42,764 bases of DNA from an uncultured Reyranella sp. (GCA_937919085.1 CALFRN010000428.1:1-42764), one strand, 5' to 3'; positions 1-9,678 are shown, counted from the stretch's first letter. Translations and numbers: made by a program. Notes: a model not told the origin generated them from the sequence alone.

Positions 1-92
1 CGCCGCGCCTTCTATTGATCAACTTCACCGCCGATGGGACTGTCTCAGGCCTAAGGGACACCTTGAGAGTACCCGTTGAGGAGATATTGTTG

Positions 93-1196
93 ATGCGCAA
101 GATTGCCGTGCTCGGAGCCGTCGCTGCCGTTTGCCTGCCAGCCGTTTCGAACGCCCAGACGAAAATCAGCTATGGCACATACCTGCCGCCGACTCACGTC
201 AACAACACCGGCGGAATTGAGCCGATGGCCAAGCGCATTACGCAGGAAAGCGGTGGCGCGATCGTGTTCGAGATCTTCACCGGCGGCTCGGTCGCCAAGG
301 CCAACGCCTCGGTCGATTCGGTGCGCGACGGCGTCGTTACCGCCAGCATGGTGGTAGACAGCTATGTGCCGCGCCAGCTCCCGCACGGCTTTCTCGCTAC
401 CGACCTTGCCGTCCTGGGACGCAACAGCGTCGCCATGGCCGGCGCCGCCAACGAATACAACATGGTAGCCTGCACCGAATGCCTCGCTGACCAGAAGAAG
501 CAGGGCATCATTGCGATGGCCTACTACTCGACTGCGCCCTACACGCTGATGTGCAAGCCCGACCTGCGGTCGCTTGACGACGTCCAGGGCAAGAAAGTGC
601 GGTCAGCCGCTTCGTTCTCGATCATGCTGAAGTCCTTCGGCATGGTGCCGGTCAATGTCACCAGCGACGAGACCTATGAAGCCCTCCAGCGCGGCCAGGT
701 CGACTGCACCATCGGCGCTGACGCCTGGTTGAAGTCCTACACGCTGTGGGATGTCGCCAAGAACGTCATGGATACGACGATCGGCACCTATCACGGCGGG
801 CTGCTGTGGGCGATGAGCGCCGACGCCTGGGCCAAGCTCAAGCCCGACGAGAAGGCGCTGTTCAAGAAGAACATGCCGATCCTCGCCGCCGACGTGACCT
901 TTGGCTATCTCTCGGAGAGCGCCGAAGTACGCAAGCTCGCGCTCGACAAGGGCGTGAAGTTCAACAAGATCGACCCCAGCCTGCAAAAGGCCTACGATGA
1001 CTATGCGGGCAAAGAACTGGCCCGCATCAAGGAAGAAGGCAAGAAGCGCGGCATCAAGGATGCCGACCGTCTCGTCGACACTTTCATGGCGTTGGTCAAG
1101 AAGTGGGAGAAGATCGACGCGGAGGAGATCAAGGGCGACAAGGCGAAGTTCGTCGCCGCGCTCAATCGCGAGGTCTACAGCAAGGTGAAGTGGTAG
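93..1196 (+). CDS. TRAP transporter substrate-binding protein (DctP family)
   Basis: Signal peptide MRKIAVLGAVAAVCLPAVSNA followed by DctP-like fold motifs; followed by small and large TRAP permeases. Start moved from 15 to ATG 93. Confidence 0.9.
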   Translation: MRKIAVLGAVAAVCLPAVSNAQTKISYGTYLPPTHVNNTGGIEPMAKRITQESGGAIVFEIFTGGSVAKANASVDSVRDGVVTASMVVDSYVPRQLPHGFLATDLAVLGRNSVAMAGAANEYNMVACTECLADQKKQGIIAMAYYSTAPYTLMCKPDLRSLDDVQGKKVRSAASFSIMLKSFGMVPVNVTSDETYEALQRGQVDCTIGADAWLKSYTLWDVAKNVMDTTIGTYHGGLLWAMSADAWAKLKPDEKALFKKNMPILAADVTFGYLSESAEVRKLALDKGVKFNKIDPSLQKAYDDYAGKELARIKEEGKKRGIKDADRLVDTFMALVKKWEKIDAEEIKGDKAKFVAALNREVYSKVKW

Positions 1197-1238
1197 CCGG
1201 TCTGGGTCTGCGCCTCGTGCTCGAAAAGCGATAGCAGC

Positions 1239-1784
1239 ATGCTGACGATCGATCGTGCCCTGCGCTGGCTGGCGACAGCCGCGCTGTGGGCCGGTGCCGT
1301 GGCCATTCTCGCCATGATGGCGCATGTGACCGCGGACGTGCTTCTCAAGGTGACGGTGAGCGCGCCTATCATGGGCACGCTCGAGATCGTCTCCTTCATC
1401 TACATGGTCGGCTGCACGTTCCTGCCACTGGCCCACGTCCAGCTCTCGCGCGCCTTCATCGTCGTCGAGCTCTTTACCCAGAACCTGAAGCCGCGGGCAG
1501 TGCTCATACTGGAAACGGCGCTTGCCCCCCTCGGCATCTTCTATCTAGGCATGCTGGCCGTGATGGGCGCCATCAGGGCCTGGGACAAGACCGGCCTCGG
1601 CGAGACCCAGGACGCCACCTACTTCGAACTGCCGGTATGGCCGATGCGATGGGTGCTCGCCATATCGTGCGGCCTCGCCGCGATCATCGCGCTGTATCAG
1701 ATGCTGGACGATCTCAAGCTGCTGCGCTCCGGTCGGCGCTACGACGGCAGCACAGCGATGCGTCTCGGCGATCACACGATCTGA
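1239..1784 (+). CDS. TRAP transporter small permease (DctQ family)
   Basis: About four hydrophobic segments, 181 aa, located between DctP and DctM genes. Confidence 0.88.
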   Translation: MLTIDRALRWLATAALWAGAVAILAMMAHVTADVLLKVTVSAPIMGTLEIVSFIYMVGCTFLPLAHVQLSRAFIVVELFTQNLKPRAVLILETALAPLGIFYLGMLAVMGAIRAWDKTGLGETQDATYFELPVWPMRWVLAISCGLAAIIALYQMLDDLKLLRSGRRYDGSTAMRLGDHTI

Positions 1785-1792
1785 CGGACACA

Positions 1793-3100
1793 ATGGACCC
1801 CATCGTTCTCGCGTTGCTGTGCCTGCTCGCCATGATCGTGATGATGGCGCTGCGCGTGCCGATCGCGGTGGCCCTGGGCCTCTCGTCGTTCGCCGGCATC
1901 TGGGCGCTGCGCGGCGTCGACACGGCCCTCAAGGTCGTCGGTTCAACGCCCTTCGAGTTCGCTGCAAGCTGGAACCTGTCGGCCATTCCGATGTTCCTGC
2001 TGATGGGCGGCATCGCCTTCCGCTGCGGGCTGACGACGTCGCTGTTCGACGCCGCCCGCCTGTGGCTCTCCCGACTGCCGGGCGGGCTCGCCGTGGCGGC
2101 CAACTTTGCCTCTGCCATGTTCGCCGCTGCTTCTGGATCGTCCGTCGCCACGGCGGCCGCGATGGGCCGGCTGGCGATTCCGGAGATGCTGCGCTACCGC
2201 TATGATCCGGCCCTGGCGACGGCCACGGTGGCCGCAGCCGGTACGCTGGGTGCCATGATCCCGCCCAGCATCGCCTTCGTGATCTTCGGCTGGTACACCG
2301 AGACCCCGATCGGCAAGCTGCTGATCGCCGGCATCTTTCCCGGCCTTCTCAATGCCGGCCTGTTCGCCGCGTTCATCATCGGCTACTGCATCTGGAAGCC
2401 CGAAGCCGCACCGCCGCCCGACGAGCACCCGACCTGGCGCGAAAAATTCGCCGTCCTTCTTGAGGTATGGCCCATCCCCGCGCTCATCCTCTGCGTGATC
2501 GGCGGCATCTACAGCGGACTTACGACCGCAACCGAGGCTGCTGCGTTCGGCGCCTCCTGTGCCCTGGTCATCGCCTGGCTGCGCGGTGGCCTGACCGTCG
2601 AAAACTTCCGCCAGAGCATCGTCGACACACTGCATTCCGGCGCGTCGATCTTCCTGATCGCCGTCAGTGCCGTGCTTCTCACGCGCTTTCTCGCCATCGC
2701 CGGATTGCCCCAGTTCATGGGCGGCCTGGTCGCCACGATGGATCTCGGTCTCTACGGCGTGATCTTTTTCATGGTGATCATCTACCTGATCCTCGGCTGT
2801 TTCCTCGATCCCATCGGCATCATCCTGATCACACTGCCGATCCTGCTGCCGATGTGGAAGGCAGTCGGCGCGGACATGATCTGGATGGGCGTGCTGGTCG
2901 TGATGCTGCTCGAGATCGGACTGCTGACTCCGCCGGTCGGCCTCAATGCCTTCGTGGTCAAGACCGTTGTCGGCGACGCCGTGCCGCTGTCGACGATCTT
3001 CCGCGGCCTGATCTGGTTTATCGCCGTCGACGTCATCGTCGTGGCGTTGCTGATCGCCTATCCCGAGATCAGCCTGTACCTGCCCAGCAAACTCGAATGA
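1793..3100 (+). CDS. TRAP transporter large permease (DctM family)
   Basis: Multi-TM protein with DctM signatures (SGSSVATAAAMG, GTLGAMIPPSIAFVIFG, LLTPPVGLNAFVVK). ATG 1793 is in frame with the longer ORF 1286..3100. Confidence 0.92.
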   Translation: MDPIVLALLCLLAMIVMMALRVPIAVALGLSSFAGIWALRGVDTALKVVGSTPFEFAASWNLSAIPMFLLMGGIAFRCGLTTSLFDAARLWLSRLPGGLAVAANFASAMFAAASGSSVATAAAMGRLAIPEMLRYRYDPALATATVAAAGTLGAMIPPSIAFVIFGWYTETPIGKLLIAGIFPGLLNAGLFAAFIIGYCIWKPEAAPPPDEHPTWREKFAVLLEVWPIPALILCVIGGIYSGLTTATEAAAFGASCALVIAWLRGGLTVENFRQSIVDTLHSGASIFLIAVSAVLLTRFLAIAGLPQFMGGLVATMDLGLYGVIFFMVIIYLILGCFLDPIGIILITLPILLPMWKAVGADMIWMGVLVVMLLEIGLLTPPVGLNAFVVKTVVGDAVPLSTIFRGLIWFIAVDVIVVALLIAYPEISLYLPSKLE

Positions 3101-3106
3101 GCTGAC

Positions 3107-3841
3107 CTACTTCTTCTTTTCCGTGTAGGCCCCGCCCGATGAAGCGGCGCGCACCTCCGTCGCTGTTTTTGCCTTGCGCAGGAGCACCAGCCGCGCCGCC
3201 TCGTCGTCGAGCATGGCGCGCGCGTTCTTCAGAACCGCGCCGGCATGCCGCGGCGGGAATTTCACGGCGCCGTTCTCGTCCATGTGGATGAGGTCGCCCG
3301 GCGCCACGTCCATGCCGCCGACCGAGACCGGCACGTTGACCGACTGCACCGCCATTTCGCCGTGGCCGGCGGTCACGCCACCCAGCAGCAGCTGGAAGTT
3401 CAACTTTCGGATCGCATCGACGTCGCGCGACGGTCCGTTGGAGAGCATGCCGACGCAGCCCACCGCCATCATGGAACTGATCATCATCTCGCCGGCGAGT
3501 CCTGCCTTGGCCATCAGTTCGGGCGGCCACTTCTGCTGGATCACCAGGACGGTCGGCTTCTTCATGGCATCGAGCGCGTCGATCACATCCATGAACGACA
3601 GCCGACCGGAATAATTCGGGTCAGGCAGGCCGTAGACGCAGGTTACGGCGTATCCCACGATCGCACCCATCTCGGGATAGATGCAGCGGATCGAGGTATC
3701 GGTATACCAGTTCTCGGTCCATGGATTGTACAGGCCGAGGCACAATGGGTTCTTCGGGTAGGTCGCCACGACGTTTGTGATGGTCGGTGTGTCGATCTTG
3801 CGCAGCTCGGCGAAGAGCTGATCGTCGGAACTCTCGGTCAT
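3107..3841 (-). CDS. RraA-like / HMG-CHA aldolase family protein
   Basis: Motifs GEMMISSMMAVGCVGMLSNGPSRDVDAIR and GDLIHMDENGAVKFPP are typical of the RraA/4-hydroxy-4-methyl-2-oxoglutarate aldolase family. GGGGGA SD-like sequence precedes ATG 3841; the ORF extends to 3925. Confidence 0.8.
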   Translation of the reverse strand: MTESSDDQLFAELRKIDTPTITNVVATYPKNPLCLGLYNPWTENWYTDTSIRCIYPEMGAIVGYAVTCVYGLPDPNYSGRLSFMDVIDALDAMKKPTVLVIQQKWPPELMAKAGLAGEMMISSMMAVGCVGMLSNGPSRDVDAIRKLNFQLLLGGVTAGHGEMAVQSVNVPVSVGGMDVAPGDLIHMDENGAVKFPPRHAGAVLKNARAMLDDEAARLVLLRKAKTATEVRAASSGGAYTEKKK

Positions 3842-3921
3842 GACGGACACATCCCCCTGATTGGTACCACCATCCATCGCGCGAATATCCGCAACAGGCA
3901 AGCGCGTCGGTGCCGATGGCT

Positions 3922-5025
3922 TCACGGAACGAAAATCAGGAAGACGAAGGTTGCGAACAGCACCAGATGCACGAAGCCCGGTAGGATGTTGGTGCGGCCG
4001 CCTCCGAACGTCACCAGGCTGATGCCGAACGTCAGGACCAGGAGGATGGTGTCATGCATGTCGAGGCCAAGTTCCAGCGGCCGGTCGAGCAGCAGCGCCA
4101 GGATGCTAACGGCAGGGATGGTCAGTCCGATCGTGGCAAGGGACGATCCCAAGGCAAGGTTCAGGCTTTTCTGCAACTCGTTGCGCCTTGCCGCACGCAA
4201 CGCTGAGAGGGTTTCGGGCAGCAGCACCAGCAACGCCACCAGCAGCCCCACCGCCTCCAGCGGCGCGCCCACGGCCGCGACGGCAGACCCGACCGATCCG
4301 GCAAAACTCTTGGCCAGCAGCACGACGGCAACCAGCGCCAAGACGAGCAACACCACGCTCTCCCAGAACCGCCGCGCCGCGAGTGTGTCATCTGCCGGCT
4401 CGTCGTCCGGAGCGGCACCTGTATCCGAGAGGAAATAGTCGCGGTGACGCACTGTCTGGACGTAGAGAAATACGCCGTAGAGGATGAGTGTCGCAATTCC
4501 GACGAATATGAGCTGTGCAGGGGTATAGAGCGGTCCCGATACGCTTGTCGTGTAGGTCGGCAGAATGAGGGTGAGAGTCGCCAACGGCATCAGGACGACG
4601 AGATAGGCATTGGTGCCCGGCAGGCGGAAGCCCTGTTCGCCGTAGCGCAGGCCGCCCACGATCAGGCAAAGCCCGACCAGACCGTTGCAGACCACCATAA
4701 TCACCGAGAAGACCGTCTCACGGGCCAGCGCCGGGTGGCCGTCGCTTGCCAGCATGATCGACAGGATCAGCGCCACTTCGATCACGGTGACAGCGACGGT
4801 CAGCACCAGCGTCCCATAAGGTTCACCCAGGCGATGGGCGATTACGTCAGCATGATGGACCGAGGCAAATACCGCCGCCATCAACATGACGAGCCCGAGA
4901 ACCGGAATCGCCACAGCTAGGATCGGTGACGCAACACCGGCCCCGGAGAGCCCCAAGACCACAAGGGCCACGGCCAGGCTGAGCGGCGGGATCACTCGCC
5001 ATAGCAGTCGCTTGCGCGCGCTCAT
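3922..5025 (-). CDS. Calcium/sodium:proton antiporter, ChaA-like (Cax family)
   Basis: Multi-TM protein with repeated acidic Cax-type motifs (GEPYGTLVLTVAVTVIEVALI and VGLLVALLVLLPETLSALRAARRNELQKSLNLALGSSLATIGLTIP). ATG 5025 has an upstream GGAGG. Confidence 0.85.
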   Translation of the reverse strand: MSARKRLLWRVIPPLSLAVALVVLGLSGAGVASPILAVAIPVLGLVMLMAAVFASVHHADVIAHRLGEPYGTLVLTVAVTVIEVALILSIMLASDGHPALARETVFSVIMVVCNGLVGLCLIVGGLRYGEQGFRLPGTNAYLVVLMPLATLTLILPTYTTSVSGPLYTPAQLIFVGIATLILYGVFLYVQTVRHRDYFLSDTGAAPDDEPADDTLAARRFWESVVLLVLALVAVVLLAKSFAGSVGSAVAAVGAPLEAVGLLVALLVLLPETLSALRAARRNELQKSLNLALGSSLATIGLTIPAVSILALLLDRPLELGLDMHDTILLVLTFGISLVTFGGGRTNILPGFVHLVLFATFVFLIFVP

Positions 5026-5099
5026 TGCCGCCCTCCGGTAGTGATAGTTGTTCGATGTATACTGAAGAGTTAGCCAGCGTGCGACCCGGCTGATCGTGG

Positions 5100-6032
5100 T
5101 CAGCCTGTCGAACGGCGAGATCTCCACCACGCGCCAAGCTCGCCGACCACACCCTTGCGAAAGGCCAGGACGATTACGACGAAGATCAGGCCCTGGATCA
5201 CTAGCACGAATTCCCCGAAGGATGCAAGATAGTTCTGCATGGTGATGATGATGAAGGCGCCGACAACGGGACCGACTATCGTGCCGAGGCCGCCGACCAG
5301 GACCATCAACACAACTTCACCCGACATCGCAGCACTCACATCCGTCAACGTCGCGAACTGCATCACCATCGCCTTGGTGGCACCGGCAAGGCCTGCCAAC
5401 GCGGCCGACAGCACGAAAGCCAGCAACTTGTAACGGTCGGCCTCGTAGCCCAGCGACACCGCACGCTGTTCGTTGTCACGGATCGCCTTCAATACCTGTC
5501 CGAACGGCGAATGGATGATCCGATAGACGGCGAGATAGCCGAACAGGAAGATCGCCAGCACCACGTAGTACAAAACCCTATCGTCCTTGGTTGGGATCAG
5601 ACCGCCCAACAGAGGCTTGCGGGTGATGCCCTGCAGGCCATCCTCACCGCCGGTGAACGGCGCCTGGACACAGAAGAAGTAGATCATCTGAGCAAAGGCG
5701 AGCGTGATCATGGCAAAGTAAATTCCCTGGCGGCGGATCGCCAACGCGCCAGTAACCAAGCCGAGCAAGGCTGCGCCAGCAACACCGGCGAGAAGGCCGA
5801 GTTCGGGCGGCATGTTCCATGCCTTCACGGCATGGCCGAAGAAGTAGCCCGCAATGCCGAAGAACATCGCATGGCCAAAGCTCAGCAGGCCCGCGTAGCC
5901 CAACAACAGATTGAAGGCGCAGGCGAACAATGCGAAGCAGAGCGCTGTCATCAGAAACACCGGATAGGCGAACCATGGCGCTGCCAGCGCCAACACGGTC
6001 AACGCCACGCCGATGAGACCCCGGCCGTTCAT
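5100..6032 (-). CDS. Branched-chain amino acid-type ABC transporter permease (LivM family)
   Basis: Hydrophobic protein with LLGYAGLLSFGHAMFFGIAGY; overlaps the LivH stop by 4 bp. Confidence 0.9.
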   Translation of the reverse strand: MNGRGLIGVALTVLALAAPWFAYPVFLMTALCFALFACAFNLLLGYAGLLSFGHAMFFGIAGYFFGHAVKAWNMPPELGLLAGVAGAALLGLVTGALAIRRQGIYFAMITLAFAQMIYFFCVQAPFTGGEDGLQGITRKPLLGGLIPTKDDRVLYYVVLAIFLFGYLAVYRIIHSPFGQVLKAIRDNEQRAVSLGYEADRYKLLAFVLSAALAGLAGATKAMVMQFATLTDVSAAMSGEVVLMVLVGGLGTIVGPVVGAFIIITMQNYLASFGEFVLVIQGLIFVVIVLAFRKGVVGELGAWWRSRRSTG

Positions 6033-6910
6033 TTGGTCTGCCCGAACAAGCCGGCCGGCTTGACCAGCAACACGATCGCCATGATGACGAAGATCACCGT
6101 GTTGGAGGCCGGCGGATAGAACACCTTGGTCAGGCCTTCGACCAGACCGAGGCCGAAACCGGTGATGATCGAGCCCATGATCGAACCCATGCCGCCGATT
6201 ACCACGACGGCGAACACAACCAGCACCAGGCTGGTGCCCATCAATGCCGAGACCTGCTGAATGGGTGCGGCCAGCACGCCGGCCAGAGCCGCGAGTCCGA
6301 CGCCCAGCCCGTAGGTGAGCGTGATCAATCGCGGCACGTTGATGCCGAAAGCACGCACCAGAACCGGGTTCTCGGTCGCGGCGCGCAGATAGGCGCCGAA
6401 CCGCGTGCGCTCGATACCGTACCAGGTGGCGAGGCAAATCAAGAGCGCGGCAACGACGACGAAACCGCGATAGTAGGGCAGGAACATGAACCCGAGGTTG
6501 ACGCCGCCCGGAATCGGACTTGGATACGGCGCGCCCGAAGATCCCCACTTCCACAGGAACAGGCCTTCGATGACCAGCGCGAGGCCGAAGGTGAGCAGGA
6601 AGCCGTAGAGGTGATCGAGATGATAGATGCGTTTCAGCATCAGCTTCTCCAGCACCACGCCGAGCAGCCCGACGATCACCGGCGACAGCACCAGCGCAAT
6701 CCAGAACGGGATTTCGAGTTGCGTCAGCAGCAGCCAGGCCGCGAACGCGCCCATCATGTATTGTGCGCCGTGAGTGAAGTTGATCACGTTCAGCATGCCG
6801 AAGATGACGGCCAGCCCCAAGCTCAGCATGGCGTAGAACGCCCCGTTGATCAGCCCGAGCAGTAGCTGCCCGAACAGCGCCTGCGGTGGAATGCCGAGAA
6901 TTTCGAACAT
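6029..6910 (-). CDS. Branched-chain amino acid-type ABC transporter permease (LivH family)
   Basis: LLLGLINGAFYAMLSLGLAVIFGMLNVINFTHGAQYMMGAF is a LivH signature. Confidence 0.92.
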   Translation of the reverse strand: MFEILGIPPQALFGQLLLGLINGAFYAMLSLGLAVIFGMLNVINFTHGAQYMMGAFAAWLLLTQLEIPFWIALVLSPVIVGLLGVVLEKLMLKRIYHLDHLYGFLLTFGLALVIEGLFLWKWGSSGAPYPSPIPGGVNLGFMFLPYYRGFVVVAALLICLATWYGIERTRFGAYLRAATENPVLVRAFGINVPRLITLTYGLGVGLAALAGVLAAPIQQVSALMGTSLVLVVFAVVVIGGMGSIMGSIITGFGLGLVEGLTKVFYPPASNTVIFVIMAIVLLVKPAGLFGQTK

Positions 6911-6917
6911 CGCGTTC

Positions 6918-7622
6918 TCACACCCCCAGGTACGCCTGGATTTTGGCGGCACTCTGCGCCACGTCGGCCGCGACGACCATGTCGACAACCCGGCCATCCT
7001 CCATCACGTAGTGACGGTCGGCCACGGTCGCGGCGAAACGGAAATTCTGCTCGACCAGCAGGATGGTGAATCCACGGGCCTTGAGCTGACGGATGACCTC
7101 ACCAATGCGCTGCACGACGACGGGCGCCAGACCCTCAGTCGGCTCGTCGAGCAGCAAAAGACTTGCGCCGGTACGCAGCGTTCGGCCGATCGAAAGCATC
7201 TGCTGCTCGCCCCCCGACAGCTTGGTGCCCTGGCTCCTCCGGCGCTCCTGAAGGTTGGGAAACAGCCCGTAGATGTCGGCCAGACTCATGCCGCCCGGCC
7301 TAACGACCGGTGGCAACAATAGGTTTTCCTCGACGTCGAGACTTGAGAATATGCCGCGCTCCTCTGGACAATAGGCGATGCCAAGCCGGGCGATCTGGTC
7401 GGATGGAAGACCGACGGTTTCACGATTCTCAAACCGCACCGAACCCAAGCGCTTCTCGAGGATGCCCATGATCGACTTCAGTGTCGTCGTCTTGCCGGCA
7501 CCGTTGCGCCCCAACAGGGTCACCAACTCGCCACGACCGATTTCGAGTCCAACACCGTGGAGGACGTGCGACTCGCCGTACCAACCCTGTAGGCCCGCAA
7601 CCTGTAGAATATTCTCAACCAT
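6918..7622 (-). CDS. ABC transporter ATP-binding protein (LivF family)
   Basis: Walker A GRNGAGKTT, signature LSGGEQQM, Walker B LLLLDEPTEGLAP. Start could be 7637. Confidence 0.92.
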   Translation of the reverse strand: MVENILQVAGLQGWYGESHVLHGVGLEIGRGELVTLLGRNGAGKTTTLKSIMGILEKRLGSVRFENRETVGLPSDQIARLGIAYCPEERGIFSSLDVEENLLLPPVVRPGGMSLADIYGLFPNLQERRRSQGTKLSGGEQQMLSIGRTLRTGASLLLLDEPTEGLAPVVVQRIGEVIRQLKARGFTILLVEQNFRFAATVADRHYVMEDGRVVDMVVAADVAQSAAKIQAYLGV

Positions 7623-8373
7623 TGCCGGTTCCGACATAGGCTTCGATCACCAGAGGATTCCTGGACACGCTTGCATAGGGTCCTTCCGCCAGCACCTCGC
7701 CGCGCGCCAGCACGGTGATGATGTCACTGAGATCGGCAACCACAGACATATTGTGCTCTACCATCAGGACGGTACGATTTCGGGCAACGGCGCGAATGAG
7801 TGCGGCGATGCGCTTGATATCCTCTTGTCCCAACCCCGCCATCGGCTCGTCGAGCAGCATCATTTCAGGATCGAGCGCCAGCGTGGTCGCGATCTCGAGT
7901 GCACGCTTGCGACCGTAGGGCAACTCCACGGCGGGCAATTCGGCGAACGAGCCGAGCCCCACCGCTTCGACCAGCTCCAGGGCACGCGCATCGAGATTTT
8001 CAAGTACCCTCTGCGAACGCCAGAAGTGGAACGAATTGCCGAGCTTGCGCTGCAGCGCCACTCGCACGTTCTCGCGCACTGACAGATGCGGGAACACCGC
8101 CGAGATCTGGAAGGACCGCGCCAGTCCCATACGGGTGATGCCCGCCGGCGTACTGCCCGTGATGTTGCGGCCATTGAAGCGGATCCGGCCCGACGTCGGC
8201 GTCAGAAAATGGGTGAGCAGATTGAAGAACGTCGTCTTGCCCGCGCCGTTCGGACCAATCAGTGCATGTATCGTCCGGCGACGCACACGCAAATCAACAT
8301 TGTTCACCGCGACGAAGCCTTTGAATTCTTTCGTCAGCCCGATCGCCTCAAGAATTATGTCTTCTTCGGCCAT
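7615..8373 (-). CDS. ABC transporter ATP-binding protein (LivG family)
   Basis: Walker A GPNGAGKTTFFN, Walker B MMLLDEPMAGL, LivG-type N- and C-termini. Start MAEEDIILEAIG. Confidence 0.91.
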   Translation of the reverse strand: MAEEDIILEAIGLTKEFKGFVAVNNVDLRVRRRTIHALIGPNGAGKTTFFNLLTHFLTPTSGRIRFNGRNITGSTPAGITRMGLARSFQISAVFPHLSVRENVRVALQRKLGNSFHFWRSQRVLENLDARALELVEAVGLGSFAELPAVELPYGRKRALEIATTLALDPEMMLLDEPMAGLGQEDIKRIAALIRAVARNRTVLMVEHNMSVVADLSDIITVLARGEVLAEGPYASVSRNPLVIEAYVGTGNG

Positions 8374-8514
8374 CTCCCCCCACGGTGAGCCAAATAGACC
8401 GAAGCTCGGCGCCGCTGTCCAGCACTGGCGCTCGGCCATGAACGGCGGAACCCCTCCATCCCGACCTGTTCAATGGAAGTACTGCGGCCCTCCTCGTCCT
8501 TGCCACCTCTTTCA

Positions 8515-8624
8515 TGACCGGCTCGCCGCCAAGCCGGTCACGGATGGGCTGAAGTTGAGCCCGGCGCGGTTCGGGCCAATCGGCCCGACCGTACCCGTCG
8601 GCAACCGCGTAGCTTCCCACGCGG
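8515..8624. repeat. Three consecutive perfect inverted repeats (hairpin cluster)
   Basis: TGACCGGCT/AGCCGGTCA (8515-8523/8532-8540), TCGGGCC/GGCCCGA (8571-8577/8582-8588), CCGCGT/ACGCGG (8605-8610/8619-8624), all between tctC and livG. Confidence 0.6.
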
Positions 8625-8631
8625 CAGAGAA

Positions 8632-9606
8632 TCAGTCGGCGCGCATACCCGCTTCCTTGATGACCTCCGCCCACTTCTTTCGGTCGGCGACGATCGTCGC
8701 CTTCAGGTCGGCCGGCGAGCCGATGATCGTGTCCATGCCGCTTTCCTCGAAGCGCTTCTGCACCTCCGGCTTGGCGACGGCCGTGCGCAGCGCCTTGTTC
8801 CAGAAATCGACGAGGTCGGTCGGCAGCCCCTTCGAGCCGAATACCGCGAACCAGTTGACCACGCTGAAGCCCGGCAGGTACTGCGAGATCAGTGGCAGCT
8901 TGGGAAACATCGGCGACTGACGCGGCGCCCCGAAGGCGACCGGTATCAGGTTGCCGCCCGCGATCTGGCCGAGGAATTCCGGCATGTTGCCGAACATCAT
9001 GCTGACGTTTCCGGAGATCATGTCCTGGATCGCCGGTGCTCCGCCGCGATACGGCACATGCAGGATGTCGACGCCGGCCATCTTCTTGAACAGCTCGCCG
9101 GCCAGATGCTGCGACGTGCCGTTGCCGGCCGAAGCGTAGGTGAGCTTGCCGGGATTTGCCTTGGCGTAGGCGATCAGCTCCGGCACGGTCCGATATGGTA
9201 CGTGCTTGCCCACGACCAGCATGTTGTAGACACCGACAATGTTGGCGATCGGCGTCAGGTCGGTGTCGACGTTAATTGGCAGCTTCTGGCCCGGCATCAC
9301 CGGCGACACGCACAAGGCCGCCATGGCCGCGAGCCCGATCGTCCGGCCGTCCGGCGGCGAATTGGCCACGATTTCGTTGGCGATGAAGCCGCTGGCACCG
9401 GTTTTGGTGTCGACGATGACTTTCTGCCCGACTTCGGGCGTGGTCGCTTCTGCCAGGATGCGGCACAAGAGGTCGGCGGTCCCGCCCGGCGCAAAGCCGC
9501 ACAGGAAGCGCACGTCGCCAGTCAATTTTTGCGCCTGTGCCGGCCAGCCGGCCACAGTGCCAATCAGGGCGCCGGTGCCGGCGCCCACAAACATTCTGCG
9601 TTGCAT
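8632..9606 (-). CDS. Tripartite tricarboxylate transporter substrate-binding protein (TctC/Bug family)
   Basis: VRFLCGFAPGGTADLLCRILAE, YASAGNGTSQHLAGELFKKMAGVDILHVPYRGGAPAIQDMISGNVSMMF are Bug-family signatures; N-terminal secretion signal. Confidence 0.9.
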   Translation of the reverse strand: MQRRMFVGAGTGALIGTVAGWPAQAQKLTGDVRFLCGFAPGGTADLLCRILAEATTPEVGQKVIVDTKTGASGFIANEIVANSPPDGRTIGLAAMAALCVSPVMPGQKLPINVDTDLTPIANIVGVYNMLVVGKHVPYRTVPELIAYAKANPGKLTYASAGNGTSQHLAGELFKKMAGVDILHVPYRGGAPAIQDMISGNVSMMFGNMPEFLGQIAGGNLIPVAFGAPRQSPMFPKLPLISQYLPGFSVVNWFAVFGSKGLPTDLVDFWNKALRTAVAKPEVQKRFEESGMDTIIGSPADLKATIVADRKKWAEVIKEAGMRAD

Positions 9607-9678
9607 TTCAACTCCCCCTGGATTGCACGAACCTAGCACAGTTCATTTCAGCGCCAGTCAAATGGCAGCTGACATCTC

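Noticed and set aside
3922-3925. Apparent ATGA overlap between ChaA-like and RraA-like genes
   Set aside because: Depends on the upstream ATG 3925. An SD-like GGGGGA and family N-terminus favour ATG 3841, so the overlap is probably not real coupling.
5088-5105. GGCTGA-tcgtgg-TCAGCC hairpin at the LivM stop
   Set aside because: Only a 6-bp stem overlapping the stop codon with no T-run; not enough to call a terminator.
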